A program made the position numbers and the translations under genes. The notes under the pieces are model-generated. The model searched no databases, was not told the DNA's origin, and was given only the letters and a program-made list of their open reading frames with translations. This document shows, piece after piece, positions 45,168 to 54,623 of a DNA stretch of 64,000 nucleotides (positions are counted from its first letter, which is position 1; every line of letters begins with the position of its first letter). The DNA is from CAZEAN01 sp964510225 (lineage in GTDB: Bacteria; Planctomycetota; Planctomycetia; Isosphaerales; Isosphaeraceae), in contig CAZEAN010000003.1 of the NCBI GenBank assembly GCA_964510225.1, positions 58,625-122,624 on the forward strand, in the 5' to 3' direction.

Positions 45168-45620
45168 ATGATGAATTTCGAACGGGTTCTTGCACCGACT
45201 GACTTTAGTGATCACTCACTCAAGGCACTCCGGTTCGCTGGTGAACTGGCGGAACGCTTCCAGGCTGAACTCCACTTGCTCCATGTCCTCGCTGACCTCG
45301 CGATTCCAAGCGGCCCCGACCCGATGCTCGCCTCCGCGATGCCTCCGGAGTACTACAGACAACAAGAAGCGCAGGCGATCGAGCAATTGGCTGATCTGAT
45401 CCAGCCCGACTGGCCACCTCGCGATCGGATTCGTACTGCAGTTCGTTGGGGCTCCGCTGTCGACGAAATCAATGCGTATTCAGTCGAAGAGAAAATTGAT
45501 TTGTTGGTTATTGCAACCCACGGCCGGACTGGACTTGCACATGTCCTCCTCGGCTCGGTCGCTGAACGAATTATCCGCGAAGCCCCTTGCCCTGTCCTGA
45601 CGATCCGTGACCGCAAGTAA
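45168..45620 (+). CDS. Universal stress protein (UspA family)
   Basis: A single-domain UspA-fold protein of 150 residues. The first strand is RVLAPTDFSDHSLKAL with the Asp typical of the ATP-binding subgroup. The end has IDLLVIATHGRTGLAHVLLGSVAERIIREAPCPVLTIR, the nucleotide-binding G-x2-G...GS pattern, so ATP binding is likely. It probably helps in stress survival in the cytoplasm. The start is the tandem ATGATG at 45168, eight bases after GGAG; nine codons upstream are open but lack a ribosome site. The next gene begins 30 bases on. Confidence 0.9.
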   Translation: MMNFERVLAPTDFSDHSLKALRFAGELAERFQAELHLLHVLADLAIPSGPDPMLASAMPPEYYRQQEAQAIEQLADLIQPDWPPRDRIRTAVRWGSAVDEINAYSVEEKIDLLVIATHGRTGLAHVLLGSVAERIIREAPCPVLTIRDRK

Positions 45621-45650
45621 CTTCGAGACTTGATTGCAGGAGCAAAATTG

Positions 45651-45941
45651 ATGAGCTACGAGTTTGATGAAAATCCCTATAGAGCGCCTAGTCCTTCGTC
45701 CTTTGGTGACGGTGACCCTCGATCCCCGAGACAACGTGGTCAGGACTCAAGCAATCTTGATCCCATCGACTGGATCCTCTGTATCTTCTGTGGGACGATC
45801 GGTTGCATTATCGGGATTGTCCGGTTGGTCCAAGGAAAACCGAGTGGCGGTAAGATGATTGCCTTTTCGATCCTCTTTGGCGTGATCTGGGCAGTGGTCC
45901 GAATTGGGATCTTGGCGCTGATGGGGGAAGTACCAAACTAA
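45651..45941 (+). CDS. Small membrane protein with N-terminal DENPYRAP motif
   Basis: A 96-residue protein with N-terminus SYEFDENPYRAPSPSS, a charged linker, then a membrane helix WILCIFCGTIGCIIGIVRLV (about 41-60) and a second one IAFSILFGVIWAVVRIGILAL (about 70-90). AGGAG eight bases before the ATG at 45651 fixes the start. Its stop TAA shares one base with the ATG of the next gene (TAATG), so translation is coupled. The DENPY-x-x-P opening is the same as in the 182-residue protein encoded near 37 kb. Function unknown. Confidence 0.75.
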   Translation: MSYEFDENPYRAPSPSSFGDGDPRSPRQRGQDSSNLDPIDWILCIFCGTIGCIIGIVRLVQGKPSGGKMIAFSILFGVIWAVVRIGILALMGEVPN

Positions 45942-46444
45942 TGATCCCCGAGCCCAGCCAGTCGGAGCAGAAGGAACCGAAGGTAGGCTCTGATCGCATC
46001 TATCACCTTGAGCTTTTGGCCGTCAGTGCACTTGCCCTCGTGCTCTCCTTCCTCTTGGTGCGTCAGCCAGGCGGTCGTGTCGCCCTCATGGGGTTCGACC
46101 GTTTTCTAGCACCTGAGGTCTGTATGCCTAATGCGCTTTTTGGTATCGAGTGCCCGGGATGTGGGCTGACTCGGAGCTTTATTTGCTTGTCGGAGGGAGA
46201 TTGGCGACGGGCCTGGGAGTTGAACCGGGTTGGTTGGGTCTTATATGGTCTGGCTTGGTTCCAGATCCCCTATCGTGTCCTCGCCCTCTTCCGACCTAAT
46301 CGACTTCGAGTGCCTCCCCGGATCTCGAGAACGGTCGGAATAGCGATCATCCTTGCGTTGATGATCAATTGGCTCTGGAATACATTCATCGAATCTCCGA
46401 ACCCATGGGTTGATGGCCTCCCTCGACTCCTCGAAAGCAGTTAG
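45941..46444 (+). CDS. DUF2752 membrane protein
   Basis: A 167-residue protein with three membrane helices: about 25-42, about 98-115 and about 128-146. The family motif LFGIECPGCGLTRSFICL follows the first helix; the CPGCG pair with nearby Arg is the DUF2752 hallmark. The loop after it (LSEGDWRRAWELNRVGW) is also typical. The role of the family is unknown. Start codon overlaps the previous stop by one base, and the aminotransferase ATG follows only two bases after its own stop, so three genes are tightly linked. Confidence 0.85.
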   Translation: MIPEPSQSEQKEPKVGSDRIYHLELLAVSALALVLSFLLVRQPGGRVALMGFDRFLAPEVCMPNALFGIECPGCGLTRSFICLSEGDWRRAWELNRVGWVLYGLAWFQIPYRVLALFRPNRLRVPPRISRTVGIAIILALMINWLWNTFIESPNPWVDGLPRLLESS

Positions 46445-46446
46445 CG

Positions 46447-47619
46447 ATGAAACTCGCTCCCGCCGCCTCTGTTGCACCCTCCTCGATTCGAGAGATCGCC
46501 AGACTTGCGGATTCGTTCCCCGGAACACTCCGCCTCTACTTCGGTGAAGACACTCTTCCCACTCCTGATTTTATCAAACAAGCAGCACAATTAGCGCTTA
46601 ATTCGAATCGAACGTACTATACGCCAAACGCGGGATATCCTGCCGTCCGTGCCGCGTTTGCATCGAACTACAGCGGGCTCCACGGCGTTGAGATCGATCC
46701 CGAGACCGAACTGGTCGTGACAGCGAGCGGGATGATGGCTCTCCAGCTCGCTATCAAGGCGACCATCGGACCTGGCGATTCTGCGCAGGTGATTTCGCCA
46801 GTCTGGCCGAACTTTGTGGGTGCCGTCCGAGTGACTGGGGCAGAGCCGATTGAAGTTCCGCTCCAACTCGGCGAGAGCCGATACCAGCTGGACCGTTCCC
46901 TGCTGGAACGGACTCGGAAGCCGAATACACGAGCCTTGATCCTGGCGAGCCCCGGTAATCCGACAGGTTGGGTAGCGAGTCCGGACGAGTGGCAAGAGGT
47001 GGTCGATTATTGCGAGCAGCACGACCTCTGGTTGATTGCCGATGGGGTTTACGAGCGGATCCTCTTCGAGACCGACCGTCGGGCTGCCCTCTCACCTTTG
47101 AAATTCCGAGGAGCCCGAGAGCGGACGATCGTGGTTCAAAGCATGTCCAAGGCCTACCGGATGACGGGTTGGCGGATCGGCTATGCAATCACGCCGCCTT
47201 CTCTCGCTTCAGTCCTCGCGTTCTTGCAGGAATATGACGTCAGTCATGCCTTCGGCGTCGCTCAAGAGGCGGCGCGTGTTGCGGTCCTTCAAGGAGAGCC
47301 GTTCCTCGACGAAGCGCGGGACCGATACGAGCGGCATCGGGCGATCGCAGTCCAACGACTCCAGGCGATCAAAGGGATCCAAGTTCCGATCCCTGAGGGA
47401 GCTTTCTATGTTTTCCCTCGACTAGAAGGGCTTAGTGATAGCATGAGTTTCTGTAAGCGACTGATCCAAGAGTATGGCCTGGGAGTGGCACCAGGTATTG
47501 CATTTGGTGAAACTGCCGAAGGCCATATCAGGCTCTGTTTTGCTGTAGATCAAGCGACGTTAGAGTCTGCGCTCGAGCGCTTTGAGACTGCTTGGAAGGC
47601 GATCGGTTCAAATCAGTAG
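46447..47619 (+). CDS. Class I/II pyridoxal-phosphate aminotransferase
   Basis: A 390-residue fold-type I aminotransferase of the AspC-like (subfamily I-gamma) group. PLP lysine Lys235 in SMSKAYRMTGWRIGY; the phosphate and ring contacts are N171-P-T-G (SPGNPTG) and D199-x2-Y202 (IADGVYE). Substrate-binding Arg is expected near the C-terminus (GHIRLCFA). Aspartate, alanine or an aromatic amino acid could be the donor; I cannot decide. ATG lies two bases after the DUF2752 stop, suggesting coupling. Its 3' end overlaps the photolyase stop by seven bases from the other strand. Confidence 0.88.
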   Translation: MKLAPAASVAPSSIREIARLADSFPGTLRLYFGEDTLPTPDFIKQAAQLALNSNRTYYTPNAGYPAVRAAFASNYSGLHGVEIDPETELVVTASGMMALQLAIKATIGPGDSAQVISPVWPNFVGAVRVTGAEPIEVPLQLGESRYQLDRSLLERTRKPNTRALILASPGNPTGWVASPDEWQEVVDYCEQHDLWLIADGVYERILFETDRRAALSPLKFRGARERTIVVQSMSKAYRMTGWRIGYAITPPSLASVLAFLQEYDVSHAFGVAQEAARVAVLQGEPFLDEARDRYERHRAIAVQRLQAIKGIQVPIPEGAFYVFPRLEGLSDSMSFCKRLIQEYGLGVAPGIAFGETAEGHIRLCFAVDQATLESALERFETAWKAIGSNQ

Positions 47620-49172
47620 GGAATCAGACCGCTCAGTATCCGAGTGGCATCGGCCTGAATTTCTCTCCGTTGATGTTGATCTATCCGTTTGAGCCCGAGA
47701 ACTGCGGGACCGAACCTCGGATTCGTACGGAGCAATTCTTCATGCTCGATCAAGAAATTCCAATAAAGTGTGTTGAAAGGGCATGCCTTTTCACCCGTTC
47801 GCTCTCGATGCCGGTAGTTGCAGGACTTACAGAAATCGCTCATCCGGTTGATGTAGTTGGCGGAAGCGATGTAGGGTTTCGTCGCAGTGACGCCGCCATC
47901 AGCGTTGAGACCCATCCCGATCACATTGGGCAAGACGACCCAATCGTGCGAGTCAACGTAGAAGGTGAGGAACCAGTCGGCAACGGCGGCGGGGTCGATT
48001 CCAGAGAGGACGCAGAAATTACAGAGGACCATCAAGCGTTCGATGTGGTGGGTGTAGCCGTTCTCAATCAGGCGACTGATCACCGCACGGAGGCAGTTCA
48101 TCTCAGTCTCGCCGTCCCAGAAGAGTCGAGGGAGGGGCCTCTGAGCGTTCCAGGAATTGGCCTCTCGAAGCGCTGGCATCTGTCGGTGATACTGCCAGTA
48201 AATGAATTCACGCCAACCGAGGATCTGTCGGATAAACCCCTCAACCGAGTTGATCGGTGCGTTACCGTTGCGATAGCGTTTCTCCGCGGCTCGGACCAAC
48301 GTCTCCGGTTCCAAGAGACCGAGATTGAGGTAAGGTGAGAGGACCGAATGGAAGAGGACACCCTCGTCAGACTGCATTGCATCTTCGAAGCGACCAAAGT
48401 CGTAGAGCCGGTGACTTAAGAAGTCATCGAAGGCTTGTTCGGCGTCTCTCCGGGTGACCGCGAGTCCGAAATGGTCAGTTGAGCCAACCCCGTCGCCAAA
48501 CCTCCCCTCATTGACTTCCTTGACCACAGCTTTGGTGATCTTGTCCGGTGCAAATCGAGGGATCTGAGGAAGCTTGATGTCATCCTTCAGAGACTCGCGG
48601 TTATCTTTGTCGAAGTTCCAACGCCCGCCGGTAGGCTTACCCTCGACGTCGATCAGGATTCTAAAGTGCTTCCGCATGGAACGGTAGAAGTGTTCCATCA
48701 GGTGCCGCTTACCCGGCTCGGGCTTCGGGATCGGATTGTACTGTTCGACGAGGAACATGGAATTAGGGAGGACCGTTGTCGCGAGTCCTAACTCAGACTC
48801 GGCCTTCGACAACTGCCAGTCGCGGATGCTCTGCTCGGTTGATTGCATCGTGATCAACCGCGTGGTCGGGTGTTGCTTGAGATGTCGTTGCAGGCCCGCC
48901 TTCGTGTCATCGGCTTGAATTAGGTCGACTTCGATGCCCTGATCTCGGAGCTCTTTGGCATAGTGCCGGCCAGCAGAGAGGATCAGGACTTGACGTTTTC
49001 GATGGTACGGAAGACGCGACATCCAGGCGAGGCTCTCCACCATGACGACCCGAAGATGCTCGACCCCCACCTCTTCCTTTGCCTGGGTGACAGCCGGGTG
49101 TCCGTCGATGAGTTGATCAGGGAGAATCCAGACCGAAAGATTCGGACGACTCATGTGAGTTCGCGAGTTCAT
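47613..49172 (-). CDS. FeS-containing cryptochrome/photolyase family protein (PhrB type)
   Basis: A 519-residue member of the FeS-BCP branch, whose characterised members repair (6-4) photoproducts in DNA using blue light and FAD. The N-terminal alpha/beta part (about 10-140) has WILPDQL. The FAD-binding C-terminal part has LHTG-like segments, GFIRQILGWREFIY and ENGYTHHIERLMVLCNFC. The four cluster cysteines are visible as LCNFC, FCKSC and KACPFN, matching the PhrB arrangement C...C-x2-C...C. I keep the first ATG at 49172 because AGG lies seven bases upstream; ATG at 49154 is possible. Activity is inferred, not shown. Confidence 0.9.
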   Translation of the reverse strand: MNSRTHMSRPNLSVWILPDQLIDGHPAVTQAKEEVGVEHLRVVMVESLAWMSRLPYHRKRQVLILSAGRHYAKELRDQGIEVDLIQADDTKAGLQRHLKQHPTTRLITMQSTEQSIRDWQLSKAESELGLATTVLPNSMFLVEQYNPIPKPEPGKRHLMEHFYRSMRKHFRILIDVEGKPTGGRWNFDKDNRESLKDDIKLPQIPRFAPDKITKAVVKEVNEGRFGDGVGSTDHFGLAVTRRDAEQAFDDFLSHRLYDFGRFEDAMQSDEGVLFHSVLSPYLNLGLLEPETLVRAAEKRYRNGNAPINSVEGFIRQILGWREFIYWQYHRQMPALREANSWNAQRPLPRLFWDGETEMNCLRAVISRLIENGYTHHIERLMVLCNFCVLSGIDPAAVADWFLTFYVDSHDWVVLPNVIGMGLNADGGVTATKPYIASANYINRMSDFCKSCNYRHRERTGEKACPFNTLYWNFLIEHEELLRTNPRFGPAVLGLKRIDQHQRREIQADATRILSGLIPY

Positions 49173-49263
49173 GAATTGACCTGGGCGGTTGGATCTTCAA
49201 TGACGTTCACTGTAGGCAGTCGTCCAGGACTGTTTTCCTTGGAATCACTGAGGCACCTTTAAC

Positions 49264-51225
49264 TTAGTCAAGCGTTTGCTCTCTTGATTTCCTTAGGTGT
49301 TCATAAATAAAGTAAGCCTCTGTGAGACGGAGAAACTCACGATTTTCTGCACGGGAGTATCCGTGACCTTCATCGGATGCGAGGAGGTACCAGACGGGGA
49401 CTCCGTTGGCTCGGACGGCATCAACAATCTGACGAGCCTCGCGGACGGGAACTCGGGGGTCGTTCGCGCCTTGGACCACGAGGAGCGGGGTCTTGATTTG
49501 ATCTGCGTGAGTCAGTGGTGATATCGCTCGGAAGAATGCCTGGGTTTCCGGCGATCGTTCATCACCAAATTCGAGTCGGAGCAGATTGAGTCGGAGTGGC
49601 GGTTGATCTGCCATCAGGGTTTCGAAGCTTGAGATTCCCGCGATATCGATTCCAGCCGCGATTCGTTCCCCAAAGCGGACGAGACTCGCGAGAACCAGGT
49701 AGCCTCCATACGAACCACCACGGAGAACGACCCGTGCTGGATCCAGGTCAGGCTGGGTCTCGATCCAGTCAAGTAACGCACCAACATCACGGACCGCATC
49801 CTCACGATGCTCGCGGTCGTCCAGGCCCATGTAGGCGAGACCAAACCCTGTTGATCCTCGGACGTTCGGTACCACCAAGGTCATCCCGAATTCGCTTATG
49901 AGATAAGCATCTGGACCCAAGAATGACGGTCTCGCTTGGGCACGAGGGCCACCGTGGAGATCGACGAGTACAGGGCGTGGTCCCTTAAAACGCTGGGTAT
50001 CGGGTCGTGTGATGTGCGCCGGAATCATCCGGCCATCGAACGTTCGATACCGAAAGCGCTCGGGGGGTGGCGGTACGACAAACCGAGGACCTCCGGGACG
50101 TCCTCGAGTCCATCGGACGACCACTCCTGTCTTTAAGAGGTACGAATAGGCATGAGAAGCACCAGTTGGGGTCGCGAGTGTGAAACCGAGTTCTTCTGCG
50201 TTGGGTCGGTAGACCAAGTCAGTGATCTGACCATCGGGGACCGGAGGGCGTCTGATGGCAGTTCCAGACTTGGGGTCAAGAATGATAAGCCTTGAATAAC
50301 CTTGATCGTGGACCGTTACTGCGAGCCAACGACCGTTGCTTGAAAGTTGGAACGTTTCGAGGTCACGATCGCCAAAGTTGCCGACTGACTCCCAAGCCCG
50401 TGGTTCGAGCCTTAAACGCGCCAGCTCGCGATATTGTCCGCCTCGGTAGACCGACATCAGGATCGACTCCTGATCCTCTTCCCAACGAGGCGAGGCCGGA
50501 CTGTGAACTCCCCAATCCTCTGGGCGCGGTGCAATCAGTGTCGCGTTCTTTTTGCTGAGGTCGATTTCGTAAATCTGAATCCCGGTCGAAGAATCAACCG
50601 AGTGGATCAGGACACGGCGGCCGTCTGCAGACCAATCCTCGACCGTCGTGAGCCCTTGTAAGGGAAGCACAAACTGGGGCGAATCGTTGGGACTATCGGG
50701 TTCAATGAGGTAAAGATCGTAGTCGCGCTGATTACGGGCATCGCTCGTAAAGGCCAGTCGTTGACCTTCCGGACTCCAGACTGGGGTGGAGTGACGCGAG
50801 ACTCCATCTGTGAGGCGAATGATCGACCCCGTCTTGGTGTCAAACAACGCGAGCTGAACCCGCTCCTCACCAGCTCGGTCGTACAGAATGACAAATTGGT
50901 TGTGGCCAGGTCGCGCGACGGCACCGAGCACTCTCCCGTTAAACCGAGTCAAGCGATGCGGCACGGCACCAGGGTTGACGACGCTGAAAACCTGACCTGC
51001 AGGCTCTGCTCCAGCACGGACGAGAATCTGTCGGTAACTGCTAAACCAATCACCAAATCCAAAGCCACTTGAACTCCGATACGGACGGAGGAGGCGTTCC
51101 AGTTCTCCAGGGATGGAGTCGAATCCTTCGGTCGTGATCGATTGCGGCGGTAAAACCTCGTCTGAATCCTGATGTTCGAGTGGGCCAAGGTGAGTTAGGA
51201 TTGCGATAAGCAGCGTCGTGGTCAT
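49264..51225 (-). CDS. S9 family prolyl-oligopeptidase-like peptidase
   Basis: A 653-residue serine peptidase. The N-terminus has a short hydrophobic stretch (TTTLLIAILTHLG) that may act as export signal. A beta-propeller follows (TPVWSPEGQRLAFTSD, TVEDWSADGRRVL and RWLAVTVHD blades, about 90-390). The C-terminal alpha/beta-hydrolase domain has VLVDLHGGPRAQ, the nucleophile Ser505 in RGGSYGGY, Asp in QGANDPRVPV and His in DEGHGYSR: a complete triad. It degrades short peptides in the periplasm or cytoplasm. AGGGA precedes the ATG at 51225, whereas 40 upstream codons lack one. It is divergent from the small Cys protein gene. Confidence 0.9.
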   Translation of the reverse strand: MTTTLLIAILTHLGPLEHQDSDEVLPPQSITTEGFDSIPGELERLLRPYRSSSGFGFGDWFSSYRQILVRAGAEPAGQVFSVVNPGAVPHRLTRFNGRVLGAVARPGHNQFVILYDRAGEERVQLALFDTKTGSIIRLTDGVSRHSTPVWSPEGQRLAFTSDARNQRDYDLYLIEPDSPNDSPQFVLPLQGLTTVEDWSADGRRVLIHSVDSSTGIQIYEIDLSKKNATLIAPRPEDWGVHSPASPRWEEDQESILMSVYRGGQYRELARLRLEPRAWESVGNFGDRDLETFQLSSNGRWLAVTVHDQGYSRLIILDPKSGTAIRRPPVPDGQITDLVYRPNAEELGFTLATPTGASHAYSYLLKTGVVVRWTRGRPGGPRFVVPPPPERFRYRTFDGRMIPAHITRPDTQRFKGPRPVLVDLHGGPRAQARPSFLGPDAYLISEFGMTLVVPNVRGSTGFGLAYMGLDDREHREDAVRDVGALLDWIETQPDLDPARVVLRGGSYGGYLVLASLVRFGERIAAGIDIAGISSFETLMADQPPLRLNLLRLEFGDERSPETQAFFRAISPLTHADQIKTPLLVVQGANDPRVPVREARQIVDAVRANGVPVWYLLASDEGHGYSRAENREFLRLTEAYFIYEHLRKSREQTLD

Positions 51226-51406
51226 GACATTCCCTGGCAGCTTGAACCAACGATCCGATCTCGCCGGATTGGTTTGGATTCGCGGTCCTGGCGTTGACGG
51301 TAGCGAACTTGGATGTCTCCACCCGACTCCGGCAGGCAACTCCAAGCTCCGAGATCAATGGAGACCGTCAACCAAGCATACGGCCTTGTTCAAGGAGTTT
51401 GAGTCA

Positions 51407-51691
51407 ATGCTCGTTGAAGAATCCAGGAATCAAATCAAATGTAATTTCCGGGGCTGCGAACGGCTCGCGAGACGGAAACTCGCAGCTCGTTGGACTGCGG
51501 GACAGCACTCCGAACTCAAGAACTATGGGGTTTATTGCATCGAGCACTCGCTTGATGCTCTCTGGGACGCCCGACAACGTCGCGATCGCGTCCCGGCACG
51601 AGCTGGTGAATCGGTCGGCCCGGTCGTGATCTATCGCTTCGAGAATGGTTCGCTCGACTCGGAGTTGATTCCATTGCCAGAGCCCTCATAA
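51407..51691 (+). CDS. Small Cys/His protein of unknown function
   Basis: A 94-residue soluble protein. It has CNFRGC (about residues 12-17) followed by a basic segment RRKLAARW, then YGVYCIEHSL about 25 residues later. The spacing C-x4-C...C-x2-H would fit a small zinc site. The second half is Arg/Asp-rich and ends acidic. I do not recognise a family. AGGAG sits about ten bases before the ATG at 51407; the open frame upstream overlaps the promoter side of the peptidase gene. A heparinase-like gene follows 69 bases later. Confidence 0.6.
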   Translation: MLVEESRNQIKCNFRGCERLARRKLAARWTAGQHSELKNYGVYCIEHSLDALWDARQRRDRVPARAGESVGPVVIYRFENGSLDSELIPLPEPS

Positions 51692-51760
51692 TCGATTCCA
51701 GAATACAACCTCGATGCAAAATCAAACGGAATTACCGATCGGGAAGGAGCCCGACTCTCC

Positions 51761-54622
51761 ATGCCAATTCATCCATCGATAGGGTCTTGCAGGCCACTCG
51801 TCATCTTCCTTGCTTTACTGGGCATCTGCGGTGGTTCTTCAGCTATTCTTGGGCAGGATTCAGCGAGATCTCTGAATCCACCCTCATCCTCGACATTTGA
51901 GAAATGGCTACCTTCTCCCGCTCAGTTAACGGCATTCGAAGAATCGCCTGATCTCCAAGTGATCCTCGAGATGGAACCGACTGCGCTCCGGGACCTCATC
52001 CCGAGTCAAGCGGGCCTCCACTATGTCCGCTGTCCCGTCTGTTCCGAGGTCGATGGCTGGGAGACGTTTCAGTGGTCCTTGCAAGAATCAGAAATCATTA
52101 CGTGTCAGGAATGTCAGACAAAGTTTCCCAACGAAACAATTCCCTTAAAAATCAAGAATGTCGTCCCAATGGATTCGATCACCGTCCGCCCCGGGATCGT
52201 CCATCACTATCCCTACCATACGATGACCGGTATTGACGCTCGGTACCCGGGGGAGCGTCTCTATCTCGATGCCAAGCGCGACCAACTTAAGCAACGCTTC
52301 TTTAGCCAGTTTGCACTCTTCGCAGCCGTCAGTTATCGGAATCAACCGCCCGAAGACCGTGACCCCAATTTAGCACTCCGGGCTGCGATTATTTTGCTCC
52401 GTTTCGCTCAGGTTTATCCAGATTATTCGGTACATTATGATCAGCCCAATCGACCTAAGTTTTTTCAGACGGCTGACCTGCTGCCGCCGTACCGTCAGAA
52501 CTTCGGTTCTGCAAAGTGGCGACATTCGGCAGCTCTCAACGTTCCGATTGAGCTTCTGATTACTTATCTGATTCTTCGAAGTGATCCCTCCATTGATGAA
52601 GCAGGGCGGTTGCTTGGTGAGTCCGCTCCGCATCAGACCATCGAGGATGATTTCCTCAATCGGACAGCCGAGTTCCTTTTGGGCCACCCGGATCCGCATT
52701 CAGTCCATTCGATCAATGCTGCCGAGGGGCTCTTAATGGTCGGTCGCTTCCTGGGTGATGAGCGGCTCGAAGATGCCGGTCTGAGAATGCTCGATCGGTT
52801 GGCACGGCTTGGTTTTTATCACGACGGCCATTGGCGGTCGTCCGAAACGGGCCTCCATCCATATGTGTTAAGTCGGCTCCAGGAGGTCCTGGGCATCACG
52901 AAGATTGATCTGAGTACCATCGAAATCAATGACGTTAGTGAAACTGATTCGAATTTAACCTTAACGACTGGCGATCCTGGTGCTCAAGCGTTGTCAATCC
53001 TCCCGTTGGCACAACGTGCTGAAGATGGCTTGTTGCAATCGGAATTAGTTGATTCGAATCTCCGACGTGCTGCCTGGCCATCATCGGTAGATCAGAGTTC
53101 GAGCCGGGAGGCCAAGCTCCTCGGCGGGATCGGGATGGCCCGACTCTCCACAGGGGTTGGTCCGCACGCGATCGACTTCGAGCTGCGGGGCTTTGGAGAT
53201 GAGTCTGGGAAGCGCTATGATCGCCTTGCGATTCGTCTTGCTATTGGCGGGAGATTGGTGCTTGGTGACCTCGATGAACTTCCAGCTTCCAATAGTGGCT
53301 GGGAACTTGCGACGGCGAGCCACAACACGGTCGTCGTCAATGGGTTTAACCAACGTGAGTCGATCGCGGGGGCTCGAGAGCTGGCACCGGGGTCTGACAT
53401 CCGATTCTTCGCGGCGACCCCCCATTTTCAGGTCGCCTCGATGAGTGATCGATCTGCCTATCCGAGCTCATCCACTCGCTATCGACGGACGATTGCACTG
53501 ATCGATGATCAAGGCGTCCGGTATGGTGTTGATATCTTCGAACTTGGCGGTGGTTTGCAGTATGATCACTGGTTGCACTCAGCGCCGGGATTAGAAGCAG
53601 TCTGGTCGATTGGGAGTCCGACGGTTCCAGGACCAGAGACCTTGCTTCCTCAAGCACTACGCTACTTGCCGAGCTCAAGAGTGGAAGATGGTCGCTGGTT
53701 TGTTCAGTCGTACGGTGCATTTCGCCCGTTGAGGATGGCGAACCTCCATGAACCGGCAGTTGCTACTCTCAGTACGACTTCCGAGCCGATTCTCCGAACA
53801 CATCTTCTTTCGCTCGGCGCGACGACGGTCTTCAGCGCTCAAGCCCCAGACCCGACCCTCCCGGACCCAAGGACGGCGATACGCGGAGCTTTGATGAGTC
53901 GTCGGAAGGCCGATTCCGATCAACCGATTCAGACCGCGTTTGTCCGGCTCTTCGAAGAGCCGGGGGCCTCGGGCCTGGATCGGATTGGTCGGCTCGAATC
54001 TGAGCCTGGTGTAGTGGTGCTGGTCTTGGAGACTCTCCGAGGTGTCGAGTTTCTCATCTTCAACTCGACGCCGGGAACCACTCGCGAGATCCAGCTCCAA
54101 AACGACGTCTTGATTCGGACCGATAGTCTTTTGGTCCGCGTCAATCGCCAGGAACTGGTCATGGCCGGGGGCACTTTCGCGGAGATCGGCGGTCGTCGTT
54201 TGGAACAAGAGCGGGTCTCGGGGCTAATTGAATCGTCGGTCCGATCGACCAGCAGCGGTGGTCGAGGGTGGTTTGAGACAAATCTGTTAACCATCAACCG
54301 CCCCGAACGGCTCATCGGTCGAACTCTAATTGTCACGCACGGGCGTCGAAGATCACGAGCTTGGACGATCCAGAACGTTGTCCAGGCTCCGGGAAACCGC
54401 GTCCGGTTTGTTGTGGTTGAAGAGCCTGGATTTTTGATTGAGCGTGAGACCAGACGAGCGCGCTACTATCAATTCCCTAATGAGGATCTTGACGGTCCCC
54501 ATGAGTTCACCGTCGCCCAAATCGGCCGATATGCGCCATTATCAGCGCGAGGTACCGCCCCTCCCTCAAGCATTCCGAAGCCGTTCTCGCAGCGAACGAC
54601 CAACCGCGTACCGAACCGATAG
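51761..54622 (+). CDS. Secreted heparinase II/III-like protein with N-terminal zinc ribbon
   Basis: A 953-residue exported protein with signal peptide (about 1-32, LVIFLALLGICGGSSAILGQ). A four-Cys element follows: CPVC (Cys91, Cys94) and CQEC (Cys115, Cys118), likely a zinc ribbon. An alpha-helical toroid domain covers about 140-450 (NLALRAAIILLRFAQVYPDYS; HSINAAEGLLMVGRFL). The C-terminal beta-sandwich (about 470-900) has ELATASHNTVVVNGFNQRES and YGVDIFELGGGLQYDHWLHS, the heparinase II/III signature region. It is expected to cleave or bind uronic-acid polysaccharides such as alginate or heparan-like polymers; which one is unknown. Its stop lies two bases from the convergent hydrolase gene. 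Confidence 0.85.
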   Translation: MPIHPSIGSCRPLVIFLALLGICGGSSAILGQDSARSLNPPSSSTFEKWLPSPAQLTAFEESPDLQVILEMEPTALRDLIPSQAGLHYVRCPVCSEVDGWETFQWSLQESEIITCQECQTKFPNETIPLKIKNVVPMDSITVRPGIVHHYPYHTMTGIDARYPGERLYLDAKRDQLKQRFFSQFALFAAVSYRNQPPEDRDPNLALRAAIILLRFAQVYPDYSVHYDQPNRPKFFQTADLLPPYRQNFGSAKWRHSAALNVPIELLITYLILRSDPSIDEAGRLLGESAPHQTIEDDFLNRTAEFLLGHPDPHSVHSINAAEGLLMVGRFLGDERLEDAGLRMLDRLARLGFYHDGHWRSSETGLHPYVLSRLQEVLGITKIDLSTIEINDVSETDSNLTLTTGDPGAQALSILPLAQRAEDGLLQSELVDSNLRRAAWPSSVDQSSSREAKLLGGIGMARLSTGVGPHAIDFELRGFGDESGKRYDRLAIRLAIGGRLVLGDLDELPASNSGWELATASHNTVVVNGFNQRESIAGARELAPGSDIRFFAATPHFQVASMSDRSAYPSSSTRYRRTIALIDDQGVRYGVDIFELGGGLQYDHWLHSAPGLEAVWSIGSPTVPGPETLLPQALRYLPSSRVEDGRWFVQSYGAFRPLRMANLHEPAVATLSTTSEPILRTHLLSLGATTVFSAQAPDPTLPDPRTAIRGALMSRRKADSDQPIQTAFVRLFEEPGASGLDRIGRLESEPGVVVLVLETLRGVEFLIFNSTPGTTREIQLQNDVLIRTDSLLVRVNRQELVMAGGTFAEIGGRRLEQERVSGLIESSVRSTSSGGRGWFETNLLTINRPERLIGRTLIVTHGRRRSRAWTIQNVVQAPGNRVRFVVVEEPGFLIERETRRARYYQFPNEDLDGPHEFTVAQIGRYAPLSARGTAPPSSIPKPFSQRTTNRVPNR

Positions 54623-54623
54623 C

